A stretch of DNA of 64,000 nucleotides. It comes from Hanleya hanleyi. Its lineage: Eukaryota; Mollusca; Polyplacophora; Lepidopleurida; Hanleyidae. The position numbers and the translations under genes were made by a program. This document shows positions 21,831 through 33,280 of the stretch, one piece after another (within the stretch, counting starts at the first letter, position 1; each line of letters opens with the position of its first letter). The notes under the pieces were generated by a model. The model saw only the letters and a program-made list of their open reading frames with translations, ran no database searches and was not told where the DNA came from. The DNA is taken from positions 1-64,000 of the forward strand of contig JAVTVY010051604.1 of the NCBI GenBank assembly GCA_036873755.1, given 5' to 3'.

Positions 21831-23340
21831 ATTCAATGATGTTCATGTTAGTGGCATGAGCATGATAAAATCCAGGATATTATAATCTAGAACAGGATTG
21901 TATATTGATATATTTATTGATTTTGTTACGAAGCTCACTCTAATAACTACTCAGTTATGCCCAATTTACGAAGACTTATGCCCAGCTTAGGAAGATTTAT
22001 ATTCAGCAGAGATTCAGAGATGGAAGATGCAAAATATGAACGGGAGCTCTCGCAACAATAGAATATCAAAATATATAAGTTACGACAAATACTGGATCTT
22101 GTGACAAGACGAGATTCTGATACGGTTTAATATAGTATATGCATTATTATATATAAGAGAAATATAAAGTTACTTACAGATGAATGACTCAGAGGTCATG
22201 CCCAGGTAATAAGTAAACGTATCATCAACCGGATTTCCGAGGCCGAAATATATTGAAAGTTAGCTTGAAACTCGCGGTTCAAGAGTGTAACTTAATGAAT
22301 GATTTTGATTGGATAATACTCGATTGACAGATAGACGTGTTCCGCCTGGGCGTGACAAATAGCATATCACTTTCTGAGCATGAGAATAAGAACAGCGGAC
22401 ATGTCTGCACGCGTAATTGATTACACTTTCGTATCTTACGTATAATGGTGACTAATTATGTTAATAACTGTCAAATAAAGAATTAGAGTATGAATCAAAT
22501 ATAACCCTTGTTACAATTTTCTTTTTGCCTAATTGTCTTCTGTTCAAGTCATTTGGCATAGGTAAAACCAGAAATGCCTATCAGAATCTGCTTCTTTCAT
22601 CTAGTGATAGTGTCTGTTTGGTTCCAGATCATGGGGCTGAACAAAACATGCGAAATGTGACCGAATGGTATGAACTTAAAATGTTCTATCCATGCTATCA
22701 GTAAAAAATCTCAATATGTAGGCCTACATGTGGAATGTAGAGACTCATTTTATTCAACTAAAATTCAGAATAAGTTTTCAGAATATCAGTTTTTAACAAG
22801 CAAATTATTTTTCATCAAACGATATCTGATGGTGTATGTACATACCAGCTGGACTTGAAACTGCATTACACTCCAAATAGGTTTTGTGGCATACAAGTGT
22901 CACAGTACACCATGTGGCTGTCACTAAATTGTTAGGATAAATGAAAAGAAAATGTTTACAATGTTGTCAGACAATAAGTATATGCATATTATTTATCAGC
23001 TTTATTAAATAAGTTTACAGATTCAAGCAGGTAGATCAATGTGATGCTCCTGCAAAATCAAACCATTATTCAACTGTTTTCACTCGTTCATTTTAAATGG
23101 ACTGTAAAGCCGAGAATGGTATCCTGAGGCAAGGTAATTTCATAGGTTCAAGAATCAATCTATTGAAATGTTAATTGACATGTAAGCTGATGGGGATGAA
23201 CCTTTGAAATGAGAATTGGGACAGAGACACATGTGGTTTCGTTTGAGAAACAATAAACTGTGATTTGATGCTTCATTACAATAATGCTGGAAAATTATAT
23301 TTGATAAATGCACAAGACATTAATGCCAAAATAAATAGCC
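21831..23340. other. AT-rich sequence, nothing recognised
   Basis: No gene, RNA or dispersed repeat shared with the rest of the window was seen. A C run occurs at 23347-23357, just after the interval. Confidence 0.4.
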
Positions 23341-23670
23341 CAACTCCCCCCCCCCCCTCCCCACCAAGGAAATAATTTATCAGCGAAATTTAGAATAACT
23401 GAATTTTTTTAAACCAGGCTGGTGGGTATCATCAACTGAGAGAAAAATAGTATAAGAAAAATCAGGGCATCGTCGATTGTGCTGTTGCCATCCAGTCAGT
23501 GCGTGCATGACCTCCCGTGCATTTGATATGCAACAACAACAACTTGGAATATTTGGATGGCTTCGGCATAAGTCATCAGCCGACATATACTTTCCGATAA
23601 ATAGAAATGACGAGTGGTATACTAGAAACCATTGTGTTGTAATGACATAAAATGACGGCAATAAACTTAC

Positions 23671-23725
23671 CAGAAAAACGGCAAAAAATCGCATCGTCTA
23701 TCTCTACAAGCTGAGGAGCCGCCAT
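23671..23725 (-). CDS. Candidate first coding exon of a host gene
   Basis: On the minus strand an ATG at 23725 in the context CAACATGGCGG fits the Kozak rule well (A at -3, G at +4). It opens a frame of 18 codons plus one base (starting MAAPQLVEIDDAIFC) that ends at TTTTCTG followed by GTAAGT, a consensus splice donor (GT at 23670-23669). Start and donor so close together suggest a real 5' exon, with the intron running towards lower coordinates. No further exon could be recognised, and the product is unknown. The alternative is chance, since both signals are short. Confidence 0.35.
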
Positions 23726-24032
23726 GTTGAATCTTCCGCTGGAAGCCGCCAACCTGACTCCCGTAATCCGTGAAGCACCATGGGAGGTGAAACCCGACTA
23801 CAGAAGCTAGGCCCATTGAAATGCATTGCAATGAGGGTTCCCCAATATTTCAATAGTGTCAAAAAGATTGCCTCAAAATTTCGTCGGGAACCGTGGCAAA
23901 CCCTACTGGAAATCACATGAGTCGTGGGTTCCCCATATGACAATTATTTGGCGGGAGATTCACGCTGCATTCCTAGAAATCCTAGAATAAAAACACAATC
24001 ATATTCGGGGAACATGTCACATCCGGGTCAAA

Positions 24033-24061
24033 AGGTCAAAGGTCACTTTCGGTCACGTGAC
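24033..24061 (+). promoter_or_regulatory. Nuclear-receptor DR1 element and adjacent E-box
   Basis: AGGTCAAAGGTCA at 24033-24045 is a perfect direct repeat with one-base spacing, the site type bound by RXR, HNF4 or PPAR-like receptors. GTCACGTGAC at 24052-24061 is a palindromic CACGTG E-box of the USF/TFE type. The two lie six bases apart, about 310 bp upstream of the candidate minus-strand exon. The function is inferred from position and motif only. Confidence 0.4.
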
Positions 24062-24269
24062 AGCCCAACAAGAGTGATCTGCCACTACATAAGACCCCAG
24101 TGACTTCCAATGTGAATCTCCCGGAATGCACGTCATCAAACAGGGTCCCCGACAGTATTGCCAGCATTATGCCCAGCGTAAATGGCAAGTGGGGAACCGT
24201 CAGTTTCTTCACATAGACATACAGGTTTCCCCAAAACCGTATTGGCACGAAAAAAATACACGAATCCAT
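24036..24269 (-). other. Open frame of 78 codons, hydrophobic, unrecognised
   Basis: The minus-strand frame starts MDSCIFFVPIRFWGN and contains a hydrophobic stretch (LPFTLGIMLAILSG) that could span a membrane. A ATG with C at -1 and G at +4 is present. It overlaps the DR1/E-box region, and no family was recognised. It could be an exon or chance. Confidence 0.15.
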
Positions 24270-24597
24270 GGGAAGTAAGACTTACAGTAATAAAGACAAC
24301 CTATAGGTGTTGTACGCTGTTATTATGACGAGTCTAGCATCAGTGCGACCACAGGGTCGAGCGTGTCCAGCAAATCTTCGTAAAAAATAAACACACAAAA
24401 TGGCGGCGCTGCTGTGGGAATTCCCCTTTTGGCATCGATCGCGCTGCTATCTGGAGGCAAGGAAGACAACTCGGACTAGGCGAAACCTCTGTGGGGCAAA
24501 TTCCGGGTGATCTCCTCTGATTCGAACATTTGTATGTTAATCTATACGAGGAATGCATGTATCGGATAGGGCTGGCCATTTTCTTTGGTTCTTGAGG

Positions 24598-25245
24598 ATT
24601 TTACTGTGGGGTGTGACATCTTGTTTTCTTTGTCTCGAGCTGTAGAACACGATGGGAGGGGTCTCGAAGCTAAGCGGTGAAATTCTTTGAACAGTTCAGG
24701 TAGGTCTGATGAGGTGGATAGGCCCATACTGGCTCACTGGACAATGTTTGTCTTACTGAGAAACACACGCCTGGACATTTCCGGTATGGGTTGTTGCATC
24801 TTGTTTTTCTCGTCTCACCACGTAGAACACGATGGGAGGGGTCTCGAAGCTAAGCGTTAAAATGTTTGAAAAGTTCAGGTAGGTCTGGTGGAGTGGATAG
24901 GCTCATACTGGCTCAGTGGAGAATGTTTGTCCTACCAGGAAACCCACTCGTGGACATTTGCGGTATGGGTTCTGGGATCTTGTTTTTCTCGTCTCGAACT
25001 GTAGAAGACGATGGGAGGGGTCTCCAAGCTAAGCGGTATTTTTTTTTAAAAATTCAGGTAGGTTTGATGGGGTGGATAAGCCCATACTGTCTCAGTGGAC
25101 AATGTTTGTCCCACCGAGAAATCCACTCGTGGACATTTGCGGTATGGGTTGTGGGATCTTGCTTTCCTCGTCTCACCACGTGGAACACGATGGGAGGGGT
25201 CTCACAACCAAGCGGTGAACAATTTGAAAAAGTCACTGTGCGCAT
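24598..25245 (+). repeat. Satellite-like array S1, about 179-bp unit
   Basis: The motif TGGATAGGCCCATACTGG recurs at about 24715, 24894 and 25074, and GATGGGAGGGGTCTC at about 24651, 24831, 25010 and 25190, giving a period near 179 bp and about 3.6 units. Apparent long frames through this array come from the repeat and are not genes. An inverted version lies at 50640-51040. Confidence 0.85.
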
Positions 25246-26200
25246 GCGCATTGGGCAAGTAGCGCTGCGGTGGGTGTCTAAGGGACCCATAGTGGTCCAA
25301 TTGGGTCGTGCGAGGTCTTATTTTGAAGCTCTCGTGGAGGAGCATCCGACTGGACTAATGTATCGTCCGTTTCCTAATTCTGCGCATGCGCAGTCTTGCC
25401 GTAGTATATAAGGGATGCATTTGGGGAGTTCGTGGAGGTCTGTTGAGTGATTGAAGGACCATCCATGGTCCAAATGGACGGTGTGGGGTGTCAATGTGAA
25501 CCTTTCGTGGGGTAGAGTCAGACTGGCGTGTTTTTTATTGAAGTCTCGTTAATCTGCGCATGCTCAGTTGGAATGTAGTAAGTAAAGTGGTCATCTTGGG
25601 GTGCGCGGCGGTGTGTTTGAGCGATCGAGGGACCGTCCGTGGTACAAATGGACCGTGTGGAGTATCAGTGTGAAGCTCTCGTGGTGTAGACCACGACTTG
25701 AGGGGTGTCCACGTCAACTGTGACGTTATTGGTTACGTTCTCAGTAGGAGTAGTAGCGAAAGCGGGCATTTTGGGGGTGAGTGGCGGAGTATTTGAGCGT
25801 GTGGGGGACCAGTCTTGATCCGAATGCGTAGTTTGTGGTGTCAAAATTGTAGCCCTCGTGGTGTAGACCACGACTCGAGGGATGTCCATGTCATGTGACG
25901 TCATCCACGTCATCAGTAGGAGTAGTAGCCAAAAATTGGCATTTTAGGGGTATGAAGGAAGGTTTTTGCGGTAGAGAAGGACCATCTATGGTCCAAATGG
26001 ACCGTGTGAGATGTCATCTTGAAGCTCTCGTGGTATAGACTACGACTTGAGAGATGTCCATGTCATCTGTGACGTCATTGGTGACGTCATCAATAGGAGT
26101 AGTAGCCAAAGTGGGCATTTTAGGGGTGAGTAGGAAGGTGTTTGGGGTAGAGATGGAGCATCCGTGGTCCGAATGCGTCGTGTGACGTGTCATCTTGTAG
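25246..26200 (+). repeat. Satellite-like array S2, about 174-bp unit
   Basis: GACCACGACTTGAGGGGTGT and variants recur at about 25689, 25866 and 26038; AGTAGTAGCCAAAGTGGGC-type motifs follow at constant distance. The period is near 174 bp. Diverged units extend left to 25246 with GGACC-ATGGTCC palindromes (for example 25458-25474). Related units lie in both large duplication units and, inverted, at 50110-50640. Confidence 0.85.
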
Positions 26201-26480
26201 CAACGCCTGCCAACGCCAAGCTTAGCGCTTCAACGTCCTGGTTAATTAGCCCTGAAGCTCTGACTTTTATAGATATTCCATGGAATTGACACTAGTTAAT
26301 CGAAATGCGATGACGCCCGTCAACGCCCGTCGTTACGCCTTAACGCCCGTCTGAACGCCTTAACGCCCAATCTAAACGTCTTAACGCCCAAATCGTAACG
26401 CCTTAGCGCCCAAACTTAACGCCTTATCTTAACGCCTTAACGCTTTAACGCGCTATAGTAACACCTTAGCACCCTATCGT
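26200..26480 (+). repeat. Degenerate AACGCC(C/T) tandem array
   Basis: AACGCC recurs about every 10-17 bases between 26212 and 26435, usually as TTAACGCCYW or AACGCCCGTC. The right part decays to AACACCTTAG. A short inverted relative is at 36363-36450 (GTTAAGGCGTT, GTAACGTCGGGC), inside another element. Confidence 0.8.
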
Positions 26481-26558
26481 AACACCTTGGTGCATTTTAT
26501 GTTATACCTGTCATATTCGTTCTTGTCCGTTAGGTGTATTCTCGGCTGCTCTTGTCCA

Positions 26559-27165
26559 ATCAGAATCCGCCGTTTGAGAAACTACAGAGCTCGGAGCTGT
26601 GTGATGGATCGATTAAGAGGTCGAAGCTCTTGGAGCTCCGACCTCTTGGAGCTTGTCAATCCCTATACGTAGACACTACTACCACCACCACACACCTCTA
26701 CTACCACCACCACACAACACCACCACCACCGGGCGTTGAAGTCCGTCAACGCGCGGCGATGGGGGTAGCTTCCGTGCGGCGGATCTTTTGGATCGGAGCT
26801 CTTGGAGCTCGGAGCTCTTGGAGTCTGAGCTTGGAGCTTTTGGGAGCTCAGAAGTGGCGTCATCAACGCATGCCCACGCACCTGAGCTCCAAGCTCAGAA
26901 TCCAAGAGCTCCGAGCTCCAATCCAAGAGTTCCGCCCCACGGGAGCTACCACCACCACCGGGCGTTGACGGGCGGCAAATCCCGGTGGTGGTGGTGGTGG
27001 TGGTGGTGTGTGGTGGTGGTAGTAGTGGTGTGTGATGGTGGTGGTGGTGTCCCTCCATATAGGGATTAACAAGCTACAAGAGCTTCGATTTCCGAGCTCT
27101 TAACCGATCCATCCAACATATCCGAGCTCTGTAGTTTCTCAAAGGGCGGTTAGGGTTTCTGATTG
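26559..27165. mobile_element. Foldback (hairpin) element of about 600 bp
   Basis: The left arm begins CAATCAGAATCCGCCGTTTG and the right arm ends with the inverse, through GTAGTTTCTCAAAGGGCGG to TTTCTGATTG. Both arms have GAGCTC/TTGGAGCTC clusters and CCACCA or GGTGGT runs in complementary order. The centre is near 26862, so each arm is about 300 bases. Long frames within are low-complexity. The structure is a foldback element or a large inverted duplication. Confidence 0.8.
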
Positions 27166-27779
27166 TCAGTACAGAGGAGAACATAGACTGTAGTCCATTT
27201 GTACCAGTGGTGGATACGCCCGCCATGGTAGTTCAACCCATCGAGACAACCCGTCTGGAGACAAGCCGTCAGCCCGGGGTTGTTAATCCAACCGTATCAA
27301 CGCCAGTCGTTTTACGTCGTTTCGACCGTGTGCGTAAGATACCAATAATACTGAATTTGTGAAATTGGTCCTCTGATCTACTTACATTTAGTATGTGTGT
27401 GTTGTGATATATATACGAACTGTTTAATGTAAACTGATAACCACGGACTAGTGCCATTAAGTTAAGCCATTTGTGAATTATGACAAACTCTGTGCTGAGT
27501 TGAACCGTATTGAGATATTCTGTTGAGTTACATTTTTAATAATGCAAAAGTAGCAAGTGAACATTCTGTAAAGAACAGTATTTGCACCTGGCGCTTTAAC
27601 TGATAATTTTAAAGTAAATACGTGGCAAAGTATTTGTAAACTTAAGGTGGGAAGAGTGTGATAACCTATGTTCAGTAACAGTCAAAGGGAATAACTTTAC
27701 AATATTATCCACTATCAGGTAGCGAGAGTGCTCTCTCTTACTCCATTCATGATATGGATTGGTCTAGCCTCGGTCTGAA
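27166..27779. other. Sequence without recognised features
   Basis: No gene or repeat family could be supported. The motif AAAGGGAATAACTTTAC at 27685 resembles the molluscan-type repeat tail seen elsewhere. Confidence 0.35.
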
Positions 27780-28697
27780 TTAAGGATAGCTGTCTCCTTA
27801 GAGGCAGTTTTTTCACCCCCATGACAGTTTGTCTTCTGTATCAATAAATATACAAGATAACCATAATGAATTATATATTTTATGAAAGCGTACATCGTAG
27901 GGATTCCAACTGTATGATGCTGATACTGTGTAGAAAATATTCCAACATAAAAAATTCAAATGAAAACAGTAGCGTCCATTTTTCAATTGAAATTTCATGA
28001 ACACTCTTGATCTTGTTTCAACTTTGATGGTAAACCTTGATAGGAGACAACTCGAACTAATAAATTTTATCTCATTTTATTAAATTTGTGCCTGGTTTTG
28101 TTTTTACAGCTATTTTACTGAAATAAATTGAAAAAAATGCACATTTGTCTTAAAAGTTGAATAATTAAAAAACTAAGCCGAACGTACAAAAAGAGTGAGA
28201 TACGCTTTTCTAGATCACCTTATAAGTAACAAGCATGCCAAATTTCAAAAGCGTAACATGGATACTTTTCGAGAAATAAACGTTTAGATCTCGGATTCAG
28301 TAAAAAAAATGAAGGCTAGAAATCGGGCAAAATGTGTCCAGCAATACATCTGATGAATTAATCCTAATTTTTTGCTTGGATTCTATTGTCAAATACATTT
28401 TTAATTATTAACTATTAGGGTGGTCCGTTCCTGCGAGTCAATTATCAATACAATGCACTCTCAGGCAGCTATTAACGACTTACAATAGACAGCCACACGA
28501 AAGGTTAATCTCTTCCCAGCTGGATATCGCATCACCTGTAAGGCAATCTGTTTAATTTTCCAGTGCCTCAACAACTTGTAATTAGAATTTTGATTTAATT
28601 TTTTTTCACCAAATGTTAGACGAAATAGTGAATATTTGAATGAAGAAATAAAACAAAATTACCAGTTTTGACCCTCTAAGGGCACAGTTATCCTTAA
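27780..28697 (-). mobile_element. TTAA-flanked element T1, copy 2
   Basis: The element (27784-28693, 910 bp) is the reverse of copy 1. Ends are GGATAGCTGTCTCCTTAGAG and, on the other strand, GGATAACTGTGCCCTTAGAG, with TTAA at 27780-27783 and 28694-28697. It lacks about 250 internal bases relative to copy 1 and has no transposase frame. Its right two thirds is also the left edge of the large duplicated unit. Confidence 0.85.
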
Positions 28698-30480
28698 GCA
28701 TGTTGTTCTTCCGCGATGTTATGTACAACATCGTTGAAGTTGTTCTGATGACAATACAGTTTATTTCGGCTACTTGTGAAACCTGACTTGTGGCAGTCTT
28801 AGAACAGTATCAAATACGTAGTTTACAACAAATACCATACTGGTATATATGAAGAAAATCAAATTCAACTCCTGGTAATTTTGACAAAATTCATTATTTC
28901 ATCTCCTGGGGTATGCGCATCCCCAAACCAATGTACACAGTTTCAAAAGCTTCCAGTGAAATATGTGGCACCAGTTGATTACGGCAGCACATGGGGGGGG
29001 GGGGATTTGGCTTAATGTCACATTCAAGGTTGTTTCACTCATATGGTGACCGCCAGTTTGATTGGTGGAGGAAGCCGGAGTACCCGGATAGAATCACCAC
29101 ATGTTTATATAATGGAATAGATGCAGAAAATCAGAGAAGTTAAAAATGTCGTAAAAATGACAAAAACTAATGCTTCAAACAATGTTAAATATGTCTACGA
29201 AATTTCATTATACCAGAACATGAATAGGTGCAAAAAATTGGCAGAGTTCAAAACGTCATAAATATGACCAAAAAAAATAATATTTCATCTGACAAATAGC
29301 AAGGGGACATCTTCGAAGCATGTTTAAGAAGAATGCATCCAACTCAAAATTCCATGACTATTTGATTATACTTGAGTGCCAACAATTACTGTAATTGATG
29401 GTGAAAATGGCAAAGTCCAAAACATCATAAATTCGACAAAAAATTATATTTCATCTCACAGTACCAGGTGCTTCGAAGCATGTTTAATAAATCTGCAAAG
29501 TTTCAAAAACATTTAGTCAAAATTCTATTGCTAGTTTATTATACAATTTACTAAGCCAGTGCGACAAACAGACAGACGGAGAGCAAACATTTAATACCTC
29601 TCGGCTTGTTTGTAGAGGAGGGGAAACTGGCAGACAGAGCAAATACTTACTGCTTTCCGACAACTTCGTATCGGAGGCATAAAAACTGGAAATAATAGAT
29701 GTTCATTGTCTAAAGGTTATAGATGGTAGGGTTGATAAGTTTAAAAAAAAAATTGTCAGAACAAATAAATATAGGTACTCACGTAAAGAGGGGAGCCACG
29801 AGAGCATGACAACATTTACCATTCAAGCGTACAACAAACTAAATGATCACAACTAGTAAAAGAGATTCCATATTCACCAAGCTTGAAACGTGAAATCGCC
29901 ATCAAAACTGCAAATCTTAGCAGAGAGGAAGTCAGGTGTTCAAAGAGAACTTCAAAGCAAGAGCAATAACTCTGATACCTGTTTAGGTGAAAACAGTTGG
30001 AGGGTCGGGTAGCTGACGTAAGAAAATTAAGTCCTGCGTGTTGACTGAGCGTTCTGTGTAACACAGGCGAGTCACACCCGTCGAGCGCCTCATTTTTTTA
30101 TTCCCGGGAAAGCGAAAGAGCGGGTCTATAAAATGTTTTAAAGATTACAGACGATTTACAAGGTTTTAGAAAGAAAGATTTCTACAGTTGTTCATTCTAT
30201 TAATATCAGTCCTTATAGTAGAGCGATATGGTGAAAATATTGTGCACTTCGAGGTAAAAGCACGAAACTTGGCATAGTAGTAGCCAATGATGACCCGATC
30301 AATTTCTGATAAGGACCCACACACTTTTTTTCCAATATGGCCGCCAAATTCAAGATGGCCGCCATAATAATGGCCAAATACTGAAATTACCTGAGTTCAT
30401 TGTTTGATTTGTGTCAGAAGCCTAAAATTTGGCATGATGCTAGCTATTGGTGTCTCCGTCATTTTCCATTTAATGTTTCG

Positions 30481-31560
30481 GGGTGTTGACTACGACTTGA
30501 CGGATGTCCACGTCATCTGTGATGTCATTGATAACGTCATCAGTAGAAGTAGTAGCCAAAGTGGGCAGTTGGAGATGTAAAGGAAGGTGTTTGGAGTAGA
30601 GATGGTCCATCCGTGGTCCAAATGGGCCGTGTGGTGTGTCAACTTGCGGCTCTCTGCATGTAGACGACGAATGGTATGGTATTTGTTGGAAGTCGCATTG
30701 TGCTACGCATGCGCAGTTAGGCAGTAGTAACGAAACATGTCATTTTGGGCGTGAGAAATGACATGTTTGAGCAATCAAGAGACCCATATTTGATCCAAAT
30801 GGACCAGTTGCGGTATCCTAGTGAAGCTTTCGAGGGGTTGAGTCAGACTGGCGTGTTTTTGATTGGAAGTCGTGCCAATCTGTGCATGGGCAGTTGAGAT
30901 GTAGTAAGTGAAGTGGTCATTCTGGAGGTGCGCATGGATATATTTGAGCGATTGAGGGACCATTCTTAGTCCGAATGCGTCATGTGAGGTGTCAAAGTGA
31001 AACCATCGGTGTGTAGACCACGACTTGAGGGGTGTCCATGTCGTCTGTGACGTAATCGGTGAGGTTATCAGTAGGAGAAGTAACCAAAGTGGGCATTTTG
31101 AGGGTGCGAAGGGAGGTTTTTGGGGTAGAGATGGACCATCCGTGGTCCGAATGGACCGCGTTGGGTGTCATCCTGTAGCTGTGTGCACGTGGGCATCGAA
31201 TGGTATGTTTTTTATTGGAAGTAGATTGCGCTACGCATACTCAGTTGGGCAGTAGTAACATCAAGATGTCATTCAGGGCGTGCGTGGGAGTGTGTTTGAG
31301 CGATTGAAAGACCATTCTTGGTCCGAATGCGTCATATGAGGTGTCATTGTGATGTCCTTGGTGTGTAGACCACGACATGGGGGGAATGTCCACGTCATCT
31401 GTGACAGCATTTGGTGATGTCACCAATAGGAGTAGTATCCAAAGTGGGCATTTTGGGCGTGTGAAGGAAGGTGTTTGGGGTGGAGATGGGCCATCCGTGG
31501 TCCAAATTGCCCATGAGGCGTTCCCAACCCCCATCTTAAGGTATGGACGCACTAACGATG
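30481..31560 (+). repeat. S2-type satellite modules in unit 1
   Basis: Modules with CACGACTTGAGGGGTGTCCA, CACGTCATCTGTGA and AGTAGTAGCCAAAGTGGGCA recur at about 30490, 31018 and 31372, with GGACCATCCGTGG-type palindromes between. They match array S2 at 25.2-26.2 kb. The region is copied at 42720-43640 in unit 2. Confidence 0.8.
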
Positions 31561-31564
31561 GTGA

Positions 31565-31620
31565 GTGAGTGAGTGCGCGCGTGCGCGCGCGCGTGTGTGT
31601 GTGTGTTTGTGTGTGTTGTG
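31565..31620 (+). repeat. Alternating GTGAG, (CG)n and (GT)n run
   Basis: The stretch goes from GTGAGTGAGTGAGTG through a GCGCGCGTGCGCGCGCGCG run to (GT)n. Alternating purine-pyrimidine DNA of this type can adopt Z-form. It is copied with length changes at 43652-43708. Confidence 0.85.
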
Positions 31621-31660
31621 TGAACATCGTGCTTAGTTAGCCGTTTCTCTTTCGGAAGAC

Positions 31661-31828
31661 ATGGAGGCTCTGAAGAGCCGTTCTTTTCTGTCGCTGGAAG
31701 ACAGAACTGTCATAGCCACAGCGTCAGGGTCAATAGAACAAAGACCATTGCGGGGTCCACGAGTCGTCGCTGGCTCCGGCGTGAGCGCTCGTGGTCCATA
31801 TCCCGAGCATCAAGGATGGCGTTCATAG
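31661..31828 (+). CDS. Short open frame of 55 codons, copy in unit 1
   Basis: The frame starts at an ATG with G at -3 and G at +4 and begins MEALKSRSFLSLEDRTVIAT, ending at TAG 31826-31828. The copy in unit 2 (43752-43919) has the same length with no indel; I count three silent and two replacement differences, while the flanking sequence has indels. It lies about 40 bases after the (GT)n run. There is no recognised domain, so it may be a small exon fragment or chance. Confidence 0.2.
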   Translation: MEALKSRSFLSLEDRTVIATASGSIEQRPLRGPRVVAGSGVSARGPYPEHQGWRS

Positions 31829-32321
31829 TCCAGTATAGTGGTGGGTGACAGCACACCTCGCCATCGAGTCGAAGACCGCTTCTGTGAACTCTTCCAGGAT
31901 CTGGCATCACCCTTCGTTGTCGTCACCATCTGCAAACATGGACCGAACCACTGCTCGGTAGCCCATGATTGAGTTAACCACGGTCACGGGCTGTAAAATG
32001 CGAGTGGTATAGAGACGAGGCTTCGTCATGGATCTGCAACGGTTGGAATGGGGGTGTGGGGTCCAGAGGGACGTATTTTATAGGCGATATCACACATGTG
32101 CGCTTATACATAGCTCTACGAGTCTGTGATAAGTACTATTAGTCAAATAAGAGAACAACAACAAGAATTACAGGTCAATCATTGTATTATCTCCTTCATC
32201 ATAGCATACCCACGCTAGGGGAGCCGCTATGGGTGTGTTTACTATTCACTTATGTTATTGTCCGTGTCTTGGTCGCATAGTCAGCTGCTCTTCTCAAATC
32301 AGAAGTTAATTGTGATGATCT

Positions 32322-32506
32322 CAGACGGCTCTTGTTCAATCAGAAGCCGACCATGAGAATAAGTAATAGTATAAGTCATGGATGGAACACAAAATGAAAC
32401 ACAAACTGTGCATGTCGTTCGGATTGCTGAAGCTCAACTGACTGTGGAGTCTGAAGACTCGACCGCAATGCTGGCATTCATGGCTGGGTGGTCTTTGGAC
32501 CGAACG
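32322..32506 (+). repeat. Target-site duplication of 185 bp, left copy
   Basis: Bases CAGACGGCTCTTG...GGACCGAACG are repeated at 38296-38480 with one difference noticed (GAATAAG against GAGTAAG). They flank the minus-strand L1-like element. Unit 2 has a single copy at 44417-44601. Confidence 0.85.
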
Positions 32507-33280
32507 TTTTTTTTGTTTTTTTTTTATAATATTTGTATTCATTTTTCTGGTGCCACATTACGTAGCCATGTACATAATAATAGTAATATACGTAGGTACA
32601 GGTTAAAATGAAAAATATTCCTGGAACTTTGTACACATGCATATACTTCTGATAAACATCAATAATGTATTACCTCTGCATTCAAAATACCGTGAACTAA
32701 AGACAAAGTAGGATTCTTGTTTCCCCACTATGCATACTGCTATATTTATATTCATATCAACTAACTAAGTAATAATAATATCTCGGGTAAGGCAGTCAGT
32801 TCACTTGAGTTCTCTAAAATAATGGTGGAACAGAGCCCATTTTTTATTGAAATTATCCATCTGATCTTCTACATTTGCTGTATAGAGTTCTGTTTTATAA
32901 GAGCAGCTGAATATCAGCTTTAATGCCTTTAAGTTTAGTTTTGAATCATTCAGCTTTGTTCTATATATGTATTCCTTTGTAAGAAGTGTTAAATTGTTCA
33001 GAACGTCTTGCCCCCGCCCCCAGCCCAATATAATTTTATCCGCAGAAATACTCCCCCTTAGCTTTCCAACATTTTTACACCAGTTTTCTAGGTCATGCCA
33101 AAGTTTCTTAACCGTTTTCGCATTCTATGAAGACATGTTCAATAGTTTCTCTTTTATTTTTGCAAAAAGCACATTGATCATCTTCAGTCTTTTCTATTTT
33201 ATGTAGAAAAGAGTTTGTACTCAATATTCTGTGAATAAATCTAAACTGAAAATCTCTGAGTTTGATAGACCTACTGCTCT

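Noticed and set aside
24866..25411. 181-codon plus-strand frame
   Set aside because: It lies within the S1/S2 satellite arrays, and its residues follow the repeat period.
26534..27072. Several His- or Val-rich frames on both strands
   Set aside because: They come from the CCACCA/GGTGGT runs of the foldback element.
29816..30064. 82-codon minus frame conserved in both units (also 42069-42317)
   Set aside because: Conservation reflects the recent duplication only; no domain or coding bias was seen.
31660..31680. GGCTCTGAAGAGCC as a histone-mRNA type stem-loop
   Set aside because: The loop is too short and lacks the conserved pyrimidine loop and flanking bases of the histone element.
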